Origin: an uncultured Xanthobacteraceae bacterium
Lineage (GTDB): Bacteria; Pseudomonadota; Alphaproteobacteria; Rhizobiales; Xanthobacteraceae
DNA length: 9,315 nt
Reading direction: 5' to 3'
NCBI GenBank assembly: GCA_955652195.1
Contig: CATPBC010000076.1
Location: 1 to 9,315, forward strand
Below the pieces are notes generated by a model, which ran no database searches, was not told the origin of the DNA, and worked only from the letters and a program-made list of their open reading frames with translations. Position numbers and translations under genes: made by a program. Positions 1-6,561 of the stretch are shown here, piece by piece. Every line of letters begins with the position of its first letter. Position 1 is the first letter of the stretch.

Positions 1-635
1 GCGTAGGTCGCGTAGCTGATCGGCGAGGCATCGAAATAAAGCTGCCGGTTCGCCATTGGCGGCGCACCGATGAATTTCTCGACCTTGTTGTCGCTGTTGC
101 GGCCGTCTTGCACCTGAAGCGAGCACCACATCGCGGTGAGATCGTAGACGCCGTAGACGCCGATTAAGGCTTTGACGCTGGTGTCGGCCGCGGCGAACGG
201 GTCCTGCGGATAACCGCCGGCGAATTTCTGGCCGCTAAGCGCGGCAAGCGCGGCGAGCTGTGCGCCGGCCGAAGCGCCGATTAGTCCGATGCGCGCCGGA
301 TCGATGCCGAAGGCGTGCGCCTTGCCGCGGAGGAATTGCACACCGGCAAGCACGTCCCGCACCGCCTCGGGGAACGTCTTGGATTTAGTCGCGAGCCGAT
401 AGGAGATGGCAAATACCGCGATACCGCGCGCGGCGAGATGCGGACCCCAATATTGAAAGGCGCTACGCGCGCCGGCGACCCAGCCGCCGCCATGTACGGC
501 GACCAAAGCCGGCGATCCTTTGGCAGGTTTCGGCAGATATTTGGCGGCTTGCGGCAGATAAAGATCGCCGAGCAGCTCGATGCCGTCATGATTGGCATAG
601 GCGACGCCGTTTTCGACCGTACCGCCGTCCGTCAT
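1..635 (-). CDS. Alpha/beta-hydrolase (HSL/BD-FAE-type esterase), N-terminal part, cut by the window edge
   Basis: Reading the minus strand from the ATG at 635 gives 211 codons open to base 1 with no stop, so the gene continues outside the window. Seen directly: an oxyanion-hole motif HGGGW at residues 48-52 and a nucleophile elbow GASAG at 120-124, with Ser122 the expected nucleophile. The segment SYRL (78-81), and IDPARIGLIG leading into the elbow, are typical of the hormone-sensitive-lipase / bacterial feruloyl-esterase-like group. The catalytic Asp and His would lie in the missing C-terminal part; family members are usually about 270-320 residues. A strong Shine-Dalgarno AGGAGG (643-648 on this strand) sits 7 nt before the ATG and fixes the start. 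No signal peptide is visible, so it is probably cytoplasmic. It likely cleaves a carboxyl ester, substrate unknown. It is divergent from the hydrolase starting at 730. Confidence 0.9.
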   Translation of the reverse strand, partial: MTDGGTVENGVAYANHDGIELLGDLYLPQAAKYLPKPAKGSPALVAVHGGGWVAGARSAFQYWGPHLAARGIAVFAISYRLATKSKTFPEAVRDVLAGVQFLRGKAHAFGIDPARIGLIGASAGAQLAALAALSGQKFAGGYPQDPFAAADTSVKALIGVYGVYDLTAMWCSLQVQDGRNSDNKVEKFIGAPPMANRQLYFDASPISYATY

Positions 636-729
636 TTCTTCGCCTCCTGCCTTGAGCCGCATGCAATGGCAAAACTTGATCGCCGTGGTAGAACACCGGA
701 CCGAAATTGAAAAGTATCGGAAAGAGGAA
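636..729. promoter_or_regulatory. Divergent intergenic region, likely back-to-back promoters
   Basis: These 94 bases separate two genes that point away from each other, so promoters for both should lie here or reach into the gene starts. I see the Shine-Dalgarno of the minus-strand gene (643-648) and a purine-rich AGAGGA just before the plus-strand ATG at 730. I cannot pick out a convincing -35/-10 pair or an operator palindrome. The role is inferred from gene orientation only. Confidence 0.35.
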
Positions 730-1524
730 ATGCTGCAGAGGGCCGACAGCGCCTCCGATTCGCTCGTCGTCGAAGGAACGCGTATCGATTTGATCGAACG
801 CGGCGCGGGCCGGCCGGTGCTTCTTCTGCACGCCGAAAACGGCATCGAGCCGGCCGTTGCGGCGATCGACGCACTGGCCAAGACGACGCACGTCATCGCG
901 CCGACGCATCCCGGCTTCGGCCGCTCCGAACTGCCCAGTGGCATGCGCACGGTCGACGATCTATCGTACTTTTATCTCGACCTCCTCGATCAGCGCGAGC
1001 TTCGCGACGTCACTTTGGTCGGCGTAGCGTTCGGCGCCTGGATTGCCGCTGAGATTGCGGTCAAATCGACGGCGCGGCTGGCGCGCCTGGTTTTGGCAAA
1101 TGCGGTCGGCATCAAGGTCGGCGATCGCGAGACCCGCGATATCGCCGACATTTTTGCCCTCACCGAGCCGGAATATCTGGAGCTCACCTATTGCGATCCG
1201 AATGCCGGTCGCCGCGACTACAAATCTTTGCCGCCTGCCGAGGTGCTCGCCGCCGCGCGCGCCCGCGAAGCCACCGCGCGGTTTGCTTGGAGTCCGTATT
1301 TCCACAATCCGCGCCTGAAAAGCCGGCTGCATCGCATTCGCATTCCGACGCTGTTCTTATGGGGCGCGCACGATCGCATGGTCGGCGAAGCTTATGGCCG
1401 CGCTTATTGCGCGACGATCCCGGGCGGCCGCTTCGAAACCATCGAAGGCGCCGGGCATTTTCCGCATCAGGAGCAGCCGCAAGCTTTCGCTAAGCGCGTC
1501 CTAGCTTTCATGGATGGACAATGA
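730..1524 (+). CDS. Alpha/beta-hydrolase-fold protein with Ala at the nucleophile position
   Basis: A 264-residue protein with the layout of MhpC-like alpha/beta hydrolases. Seen: strand and turn LLLHAENG (31-38) where the oxyanion motif HG normally lies, THPGFGRS (59-66), an elbow GVAFG (98-102), the acid in LFLWGAHDRMV (Asp215) and the base in GAGHFPHQ (His243). The elbow has Ala100 (codon gcg) where GxSxG enzymes carry the catalytic Ser, while Asp215 and His243 remain in place. Either catalysis is lost or changed, or one base is wrong (tcg would give Ser). I chose the ATG at 730 because a purine-rich AGAGGA precedes it and the hydrolase fold begins soon after; TTG at 652 or ATG at 661 would add 23-26 residues without a visible ribosome site. 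The LLM monooxygenase follows by 29 bp, suggesting co-transcription and perhaps action on its product. Confidence 0.85.
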   Translation: MLQRADSASDSLVVEGTRIDLIERGAGRPVLLLHAENGIEPAVAAIDALAKTTHVIAPTHPGFGRSELPSGMRTVDDLSYFYLDLLDQRELRDVTLVGVAFGAWIAAEIAVKSTARLARLVLANAVGIKVGDRETRDIADIFALTEPEYLELTYCDPNAGRRDYKSLPPAEVLAAARAREATARFAWSPYFHNPRLKSRLHRIRIPTLFLWGAHDRMVGEAYGRAYCATIPGGRFETIEGAGHFPHQEQPQAFAKRVLAFMDGQ

Positions 1525-1553
1525 AACTATTCTGATTGCCGGGGAAACGCATC

Positions 1554-2750
1554 ATGAGAGTCTACCAGTTCAGCGAACAGCCCTATTACCCGACCTGGAA
1601 CGACCATTCCGGATCGCTGCGCGTCATTCTTCCGAATAGTAAATGCGATCCGCGCATCGCCGCCGATCTGTTTCACCGCTATTACGACGAATACCAGGCC
1701 TGCGACGCCATCGGCATCGACATCATGCTCAACGAGCATCATCAGAGCGCCACCTGCATGTCGTCGGCGGTGGTGATTGGCTTGGCGGTGCTGGCGCGCG
1801 CCACCAAAAAGGCGCGGCTTCTGGTGCTCGGTTATCCGATCGGTCACCGGCCCGATCCGCTGCGCGTCGCCGAGGAGTTGGCAACCATCGATGTCATCTC
1901 CCGTGGCCGGCTCGACATGGGTTTCATCAAAGGCATCCCCTATGAGATCGCCGCCTCCAATCGCAACCCGGTCGAGCTGATGGAGCGATTCTGGGAGGCG
2001 CACGATTTCATTATCAAGGCGATGACGACGCATGACGCGACCTTCAACTGGGAAGGCGAATATTTCCACTACCGGCAGGTGAACATCTGGCCGCGGCCCT
2101 GGCAGGAGCCGCATCCGCCGGTGTGGTCGACCACCGGCAGCACCACGCAGGCGCGCGTTCTTGGCGAGCGCGGCTATGTCATGGCGACGCTCGGCACCGG
2201 CTATGGCACGCGCAAGGTCTACGACGCCTACCGCAAGAGCTACCTGGCTAAATTCGCGCGCGCGCCGGGCGCCGACCGCTTCGCTTATCTGGGCCTGGTC
2301 GCGGTCGCCAAGGACAAGGAGGAGGCGCGCCGGCGCGGCCATCTGATCGCCGGTTATCTGCGCACCAGCTCGATCGTCCATTTGCCGTTCCGCAATCCGC
2401 CCGGTTACCTGCCGGCCGAAGACAATGCCCGGCAGATGCGCGGCGAAACGCCGCCGCGCAGCTTCACCAAGGACGGCCGCGCCATCAACATGCACGCCGC
2501 GACGGTGGAGGAACTGATCGATGCCGGGATTCTGTTCTGCGGCACTCCCGAGGAGGTCTACGAGCAGATCGTTGACTTCTGCGAGCATTGCGGCGGCATG
2601 GGCAACCTTTTGATGATGGCGCACGGCGGCGAACTCACCCACGCGCAGACGATCGACAATCTGACGCTGTTCGCCGCCGAGGTTCTGCCGCGGCTCAAGG
2701 AATATCGGCAGCCGGACGCCGAGGCGGCCGCCGCGGCCGTGGCCGCGTAA
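1554..2750 (+). CDS. LLM-class (luciferase-like) flavin-dependent monooxygenase
   Basis: A 398-residue TIM-barrel protein of the bacterial luciferase-like family, which use reduced FMN (or F420 in some branches) and O2 to oxidise small organic substrates in the cytoplasm. Seen: the LuxA-type NEHHQ segment at 60-64, the hallmark helix RPDPLRVAEELATIDVISRG around 99-118, followed by RLDMGFIKG, and PPVWSTTGS around 178-186, where the family has its substrate and flavin phosphate loop. The C-terminal part GTPEEVYEQIVDF (about 340-352) is the usual late helix. The final 12 residues are nearly all Ala/Glu/Val and are probably disordered. The ATG at 1554 is preferred because GGGGA at 1541-1545 lies 8 nt upstream; TTG at 1536 would add 6 residues. 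Substrate is not readable. No flavin reductase is in the window, so FMNH2 must come from elsewhere unless the PyrK-like reductase supplies electrons, which is speculative. Confidence 0.92.
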   Translation: MRVYQFSEQPYYPTWNDHSGSLRVILPNSKCDPRIAADLFHRYYDEYQACDAIGIDIMLNEHHQSATCMSSAVVIGLAVLARATKKARLLVLGYPIGHRPDPLRVAEELATIDVISRGRLDMGFIKGIPYEIAASNRNPVELMERFWEAHDFIIKAMTTHDATFNWEGEYFHYRQVNIWPRPWQEPHPPVWSTTGSTTQARVLGERGYVMATLGTGYGTRKVYDAYRKSYLAKFARAPGADRFAYLGLVAVAKDKEEARRRGHLIAGYLRTSSIVHLPFRNPPGYLPAEDNARQMRGETPPRSFTKDGRAINMHAATVEELIDAGILFCGTPEEVYEQIVDFCEHCGGMGNLLMMAHGGELTHAQTIDNLTLFAAEVLPRLKEYRQPDAEAAAAAVAA

Positions 2751-2929
2751 ATCTTCCTTATCGCGACCCTCAAAGGCCGCGACTCTTACGCAAGTCTTTG
2801 GAAAACGGGCTCATATCGCCTGTTCAAAAATTGGAATAAATCTTGATTTTGGAACAGCGCCGGTCCATTTCTGTTTCGGCGTGCGATGTGACGGATGCGG
2901 TCCGACGAACTTCGACTGAAGGATTTTGG
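2751..2929 (+). promoter_or_regulatory. Intergenic region before the pyr block, candidate promoter
   Basis: This 179-base gap is the longest between same-strand genes here. It contains an AT-rich patch at about 2824-2856 in otherwise GC-rich DNA, which is where I would look for a promoter for pyrKDCE. I do not see a clean -35/-10 pair or a sigma-54 site. A weak interrupted stem (CAAAG...GACT, 8-base loop, AGTC-TTTG, about 2772-2798, with a 5-base bulge) has no T-run and is not a convincing terminator. A Shine-Dalgarno GAAGGA at 2918-2923 serves the downstream ATG. Confidence 0.3.
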
Positions 2930-3826
2930 ATGAGCGCTGAACCCTTTGCGTCCGCACCCTATGTCGTCGGCGAGAGCGCGCGGCCTGTGACGGTGCCGCA
3001 TATTCCGGCCCAAGAATTGCCGGCCCAAGAATTGCCGGCTGAAGAATCGCTTTGTCCGGTCGTGTCCCATGACTGGGTCAATGACGAATACAAGCATCTT
3101 GTCGTCGAGGCTTCGCCCAAGGCGCTGACGGTCACGCCCGGCCAGTTCTTCAACCTGTTGTGCCCTTCGCCCGATGTCGGCGAACTGTTCTTCCGCCGTC
3201 CGCAGAGCGTCTATCGGATCGACCGCGAGCGCGGACAGATCGAATTTCTCTACAAATGCGTCGGGCGCGGCACGCGCGGCTTGGCGACGCTGGAAAAAGG
3301 CGACGAGCTCAACATGGTCGGGCCGCTCGGCGTGGGTTTTAGACTCGATCCGGCCTGGCGCCAGATCGTCGTACTCGGCCGCGGTGTTGGCATCGCGACG
3401 CTGGGGCCGATTTCGCAAGCAGCGCGCGAAGGGCATGTCGGCGTCACCGCGATCCTCTCCGCGCGCAATCCGGATTTCGTCATGGCCGACGGCTTTTTCC
3501 GCGAAGCCGGCGATGTGGTGAGCGTGCTCGATACCGATGGCACCAGTGCGGTTGAGAATGTGGAACGAATTCTGCAGAGCCTGATCGTGCAACGACTCGC
3601 CGACGCTTTTTTCACTTGCGGCTCGAACCGGCTGTTTCAATTGATGAAGCGGCTTGGCAAGGCGCACAATATTCCGGGCCAAGTAGCGATGGAGCAGGTG
3701 ATGGCCTGCGGGCTCGGTCCTTGCTACGTCTGCGTGCGTACCTTCGAAGTGGACGGCAAAAAGGAATTGCGCCGGGTCTGTATCGACGGCCCGGTCTTCG
3801 ACATGCAGGAGGCGGTCGGATGGTAG
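2930..3826 (+). CDS. pyrK: Dihydroorotate dehydrogenase electron-transfer subunit (PyrK-like, FAD/[2Fe-2S])
   Basis: A 298-residue ferredoxin-reductase-like protein. Seen in order: a low-complexity N-terminal tail (1-44), a FAD-binding barrel with RRPQSVYRI (89-97) and GRGTRGLATLEKGD (112-124) followed by GPLGVGF (131-137), a nucleotide-binding LGRGVGIATLGP (149-160), and a C-terminal cluster motif with Cys260, Cys265, Cys268 and Cys284. The C-x4-C-x2-C-x15-C spacing matches the PyrK [2Fe-2S] site. In class 1B dihydroorotate dehydrogenases this subunit passes electrons from PyrD FMN to NAD+. The family also includes sulfide- and glutamate-synthase-linked reductases, but the 7-bp overlap with a pyrD-type gene strongly supports the PyrK role. 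Start at 2930 is supported by GAAGGA 6 nt upstream; TTG at 2843 would add 29 residues with no family character. PyrK is usually about 255-265 residues; the excess is the N-terminal tail. Confidence 0.87.
   Translation: MSAEPFASAPYVVGESARPVTVPHIPAQELPAQELPAEESLCPVVSHDWVNDEYKHLVVEASPKALTVTPGQFFNLLCPSPDVGELFFRRPQSVYRIDRERGQIEFLYKCVGRGTRGLATLEKGDELNMVGPLGVGFRLDPAWRQIVVLGRGVGIATLGPISQAAREGHVGVTAILSARNPDFVMADGFFREAGDVVSVLDTDGTSAVENVERILQSLIVQRLADAFFTCGSNRLFQLMKRLGKAHNIPGQVAMEQVMACGLGPCYVCVRTFEVDGKKELRRVCIDGPVFDMQEAVGW
3005..3049 (+). repeat. Three tandem 15-bp units inside the pyrK 5' end
   Basis: The unit ccggcccaagaattg occurs perfectly twice (3005-3019, 3020-3034), then as a third copy with four mismatches (3035-3049). 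Because the unit is five codons, it encodes PAQEL-PAQEL-PAEES in the N-terminal tail and can expand or contract without a frameshift. Confidence 0.9.
3807..3812 (+). promoter_or_regulatory. Shine-Dalgarno fixing the pyrD start
   Basis: AGGAGG lies inside the 3' end of pyrK, 7 nt before the ATG at 3820. This optimum spacing selects 3820 over the nearby ATG at 3829 and means pyrD begins before pyrK ends (overlap ATGGTAG, 3820-3826), a layout typical of translationally coupled subunits. Confidence 0.8.
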
Positions 3827-4767
3827 ATATGAGCGTCAAGATCGGCGCGGTGACGCTGAAGAATCCGATCATGCCGGCGTCCGGCTGTTTCTCGACCGAT
3901 CTTGCCCAGGTGATGGATTTGAACCGGCTCGGCGCGCTGGTCGCCAAGACCGTGTCGCGCGAATTCCGCACCGGCAATCCGCCGCCGCGCGCCGCGGAAG
4001 TCGAAGGCGGCATGATCAATTCGATCGGCCTGCCGACCAAAGGGATCGACTATTTCCTGCAGCACCAGGTGCCCGATTATAAGCGCTTCACGCCGCCCTT
4101 GGTCGGCTCGATCTCGGCGACCACGATCGAGGATTTCGAGGCTATGGCGCGTGACGTGGCCAAGTCGGCGATTGACGTGCTTGAAGTCAATATTTCCTGC
4201 CCGACGCGCGATCCGAAGGGCGGCAACTTCGCCCTCCACGAGGAGCACACCTATAATGTCGTGAAGCTCATCCGCGCCACGACCGACAAGCCGATGTGGG
4301 TGAAATTATCGCCGAATGCCGGTGATGTGGTCGCAGTCGCCAAGGCCGCCGAGCGCGCCGGCGCCGACGCGCTTGTGGTCTCGAACACCATTCTCGGGCT
4401 GAAGATCAATACCGACACGTTTCGGCCGGCAATCGGCAACAAATTCGGCGGCCTCTCAGGCCCGGGAATAAAGCCGATCATCGTGCGGATGGTCTATCAA
4501 TGCGCCAAGGCGGTGAAGATTCCGATCATCGGTTGCGGCGGCATCGTTAAAGTCGAGGATGTCGTCGAATATATGCTGGCTGGCGCGACGGCAGTGATGA
4601 TCGGTTACCTGACGTTCCGCAATCCGACCGGCATGGTCGCCATCATCGATGGTTTGGAGCAATGGTGCGCCAAGCGCGGCTTTGCCCGCGTCGCCGATCT
4701 TACCGGCGCGATGATCGACGAAGCGCCGATGGAAACCTTCGCCGCCGCCGCCGCGCCGATCGGGTAG
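3820..4767 (+). CDS. pyrD: Dihydroorotate dehydrogenase, class 1 (1B, PyrD catalytic subunit)
   Basis: A 315-residue FMN TIM barrel that oxidises dihydroorotate to orotate. Seen: NPIMPASGCFS (15-25), the conserved Lys44 in VAKTV, NSIGLPTKG (67-75), the active-site loop VNISCP (123-128) with Cys127 as the expected catalytic base, VKLSPN (161-166), VSNT (187-190), and the FMN-phosphate region IIGCGGI (236-242) with ATAVMIG (256-262). A Cys base marks class 1 soluble enzymes; class 2 membrane enzymes, common in proteobacteria, use Ser. Overlap with pyrK makes it a class 1B heterotetramer candidate using NAD+. PreA of dihydropyrimidine dehydrogenase is a related alternative, but this protein lacks the C-terminal 4Fe-4S ferredoxin domain of PreA. 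The segment after NSIGLPTKG (GIDYFLQHQ) is less typical of textbook PyrD. pyrC starts 9 bp downstream. Confidence 0.87.
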   Translation: MVDMSVKIGAVTLKNPIMPASGCFSTDLAQVMDLNRLGALVAKTVSREFRTGNPPPRAAEVEGGMINSIGLPTKGIDYFLQHQVPDYKRFTPPLVGSISATTIEDFEAMARDVAKSAIDVLEVNISCPTRDPKGGNFALHEEHTYNVVKLIRATTDKPMWVKLSPNAGDVVAVAKAAERAGADALVVSNTILGLKINTDTFRPAIGNKFGGLSGPGIKPIIVRMVYQCAKAVKIPIIGCGGIVKVEDVVEYMLAGATAVMIGYLTFRNPTGMVAIIDGLEQWCAKRGFARVADLTGAMIDEAPMETFAAAAAPIG

Positions 4768-4776
4768 ACTCCAGCC

Positions 4777-5823
4777 ATGACCACCATGCGCATCACGATC
4801 CGCAAGCCGGACGATTGGCATCTGCACGTTCGCGACGGCGAAATGCTCAAAGCGGTGCTGCCGTTCACGGCAAAGAATTTTGGCCGCGCGATCCTCATGC
4901 CCAATCTCGTGCCGCCAGTGCGCACCACGGCGGACGGCAAAGCCTATCGCGAGCGCGTCATGGCGGCGCTGCCGCCAGGCTTGAAGTTCAAGCCGCTGAT
5001 CACCTGCTATCTGACTGACGATACCGACCCCGACGACGTCGAACGCGGCTTTCGCGACGGACTGTTCGCCGGCGTGAAGCTCTATCCGGCGCATGCCACG
5101 ACCAATTCGGCCTTCGGCGTCACCGATTACACTAAGATCGCACGCGTGTTGCAGCGCATGGAAAAGTTCGGCATGCCGTTTCTCATGCACGGCGAATATG
5201 TCGCGCCCGACGTCGACATTTTCGACCGCGAGGCGGTGTTCATCGACCGGCTGCTGTCGAAATGGATCAAGCAATTTCCCGGGCTGCGCATGATCCTGGA
5301 GCATCTGTCGTCCAAGGAGGGCGTCGATTTCGTCGCGGCCGCCGCCCCGCAACTTGGCGGCACGATCACGCCTTATCACATGATGCTGACGCGAACCGAT
5401 TGGCTCGGTCACGGATTAAAGCCGTACATGTATGTGATGCCAGTGATCAAAACCGAGCGTGATCGCACCGCGCTGCGCCGGGCCGCGACCTCGGGCAAGG
5501 CTTGCTATTTCCTCGGCACCGACTCCGCGCCGCATCCTTACGCCAAGAAGGTTTCGGTCAGCGGCATTCCAGGCATGTTCAATGCGCCGGTCGCCATCGA
5601 AACCTACGCCCAGGTGTTCGAGGAGGAGGGCGCGCTCGATAAGCTTGAAGCCTTCGCCTCGCTCAATGGCCCCAAGCATTACCGGATGCCGCCCAACGAG
5701 GAGACGATTACCTTGGAAAAGTCGTCATGGACCGCGCCGGAAGAAGTTAAAGTCTCCGGGCCCGATGAGCGCGCCTTGATATACCGTGGCGGCGAGACCA
5801 TTGCTTGGAAGGTGGTCAACTGA
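4777..5823 (+). CDS. pyrC: Dihydroorotase (PyrC, E. coli-type, binuclear zinc)
   Basis: A 348-residue amidohydrolase, the same length as the E. coli homodimeric dihydroorotase, which interconverts N-carbamoyl-L-aspartate and dihydroorotate. Every expected active-site residue is visible: metal ligands His15 and His17 in DWHLHVRDG, the carboxylated Lys101 in FAGVKLYPAHATTNS, His138 in FLMHGE, His176 in ILEHLSS and Asp249 in FLGTDSAPH. The substrate-binding residues Arg19, Asn43 and His253 are also present. It should be a fully working enzyme. The ATG at 4777 has no strong Shine-Dalgarno; the second ATG at 4786 is an alternative that would remove three residues. Lying 9 bp after pyrD, it is probably translated in part by ribosomes finishing pyrD. 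Confidence 0.95.
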   Translation: MTTMRITIRKPDDWHLHVRDGEMLKAVLPFTAKNFGRAILMPNLVPPVRTTADGKAYRERVMAALPPGLKFKPLITCYLTDDTDPDDVERGFRDGLFAGVKLYPAHATTNSAFGVTDYTKIARVLQRMEKFGMPFLMHGEYVAPDVDIFDREAVFIDRLLSKWIKQFPGLRMILEHLSSKEGVDFVAAAAPQLGGTITPYHMMLTRTDWLGHGLKPYMYVMPVIKTERDRTALRRAATSGKACYFLGTDSAPHPYAKKVSVSGIPGMFNAPVAIETYAQVFEEEGALDKLEAFASLNGPKHYRMPPNEETITLEKSSWTAPEEVKVSGPDERALIYRGGETIAWKVVN

Positions 5824-5824
5824 A

Positions 5825-5854
5825 CTCTCCTTTCCCGTTATGGGAGGAGGGGAG
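5825..5854 (+). promoter_or_regulatory. RNA hairpin between pyrC and pyrE
   Basis: The arm ctctcctttccc (5825-5836) pairs with gggaggaggggag (5842-5854) across the loop gttat. As RNA this is 12 pairs, three of them G-U, with a single bulged A at 5848. It begins one base after the pyrC stop codon and ends one base before the pyrE Shine-Dalgarno AGGAG (5856-5860). No U-run follows, so it is not a classical terminator. It may shield the 3' end of the upstream message or modulate pyrE translation; this is inferred from position. Confidence 0.5.
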
Positions 5855-5866
5855 TAGGAGAAGCGA

Positions 5867-6556
5867 ATGACAGGCTTTCCCGACAAGGCGGTGATCGCCG
5901 AACTGACGGCCAAGATGCTGCTTGAAGTGGACGCGGTCCGCTTCATGGCCGACAAGCCTTTTATCTATACGTCCGGCTGGGCGAGCCCGGTCTATACCGA
6001 TTGCCGCCGGCTGATTTCTTTTCCGCGCGTGCGCCAGACTCTGATCGATTTCGGCGTGGCAACAGTGATGCGCGAGGTCGGCTTCGAGCAGTTCGACGCC
6101 GTGGCCGGCGGCGAGACCGCCGGGATTCCATTCGCCGCATGGATGGCGGACCGCCTGATGCTGCCGATGCAATATGTGCGCAAGAAGCCGAAGGGCTTCG
6201 GGCGCAACGCGCAAATCGAAGGCCACATCGAGCCCGGCGACCGCGTGCTCTTGGTGGAGGACATGACCACCGACGGCCGCAGCAAAGTGAATTTTTGCAA
6301 GGCGCTGCGCGATGCCGGCGCGACCGTCGAGCATGTCTTTGTGTTTTTCTTCTACGATATTTTCCCCGAGGGAAAGCAGATCCTGCGCGAGCTTGGCGTG
6401 ACGCTGCACGCGCTCGCGACCTGGTGGGACGTGCTCGACGCGGCCAAGAAGAGCGGCACCTTCGATAAAGGCAAACTCCGCGAAGCCGAAAAATTCATGA
6501 AGGATCCCGCCGCCTGGTCGAAAGCGCACGGTGGCGCCACGCAGGCGGCGGAGTAA
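5867..6556 (+). CDS. pyrE: Orotate phosphoribosyltransferase
   Basis: A 229-residue type I phosphoribosyltransferase converting orotate and PRPP to OMP. Seen: the N-terminal [20 protein letters not shown] (32-51), equivalent to the SGxxSPxYxDxR block of Pyr[13 protein letters not shown] (79-90); the flexible catalytic loop around [15 protein letters not shown] (105-119) with the expected lysines; and the PRPP-binding loop [13 protein letters not shown] (127-139), where Glu130-Asp131 bind the ribose. The TTDG form of this loop is, to my knowledge, usual for alphaproteobacterial PyrE rather than a defect. The C-terminal tail after about 195 is longer than in E. coli PyrE (213 residues). AGGAG at 5856-5860, 6 nt upstream, supports the start. 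It directly follows pyrC, a neighbour pairing I recall in Rhizobiales, and is 5 bp before the TcuA-like gene. Confidence 0.94.
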   Translation: MTGFPDKAVIAELTAKMLLEVDAVRFMADKPFIYTSGWASPVYTDCRRLISFPRVRQTLIDFGVATVMREVGFEQFDAVAGGETAGIPFAAWMADRLMLPMQYVRKKPKGFGRNAQIEGHIEPGDRVLLVEDMTTDGRSKVNFCKALRDAGATVEHVFVFFFYDIFPEGKQILRELGVTLHALATWWDVLDAAKKSGTFDKGKLREAEKFMKDPAAWSKAHGGATQAAE

Positions 6557-6561
6557 TCGCT

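Noticed and set aside
652..729. N-terminal extension of the second hydrolase from TTG 652 or ATG 661
   Set aside because: No ribosome site is visible, the added residues lack family character, and the extension would consume the divergent promoter region.
1527..2642. Long minus-strand open frame (371 codons) opposite the LLM monooxygenase
   Set aside because: It mirrors the codon structure of a clear LLM gene in GC-rich DNA; its translation is rich in Arg/His/Gly without recognisable motifs, and no ribosome site is apparent.
2772..2798. Rho-independent terminator after the LLM gene
   Set aside because: The stem is interrupted by a 5-base bulge and lacks a following T-run.
2843..2929. TTG start giving PyrK 29 extra residues
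   Set aside because: The ATG at 2930 has a good Shine-Dalgarno, and the extra residues do not resemble PyrK.
4456..5412. Long minus-strand open frame (318 codons) across pyrD and pyrC
   Set aside because: It spans the antisense of two well-supported enzymes and their junction, with low-complexity composition and no family motif.
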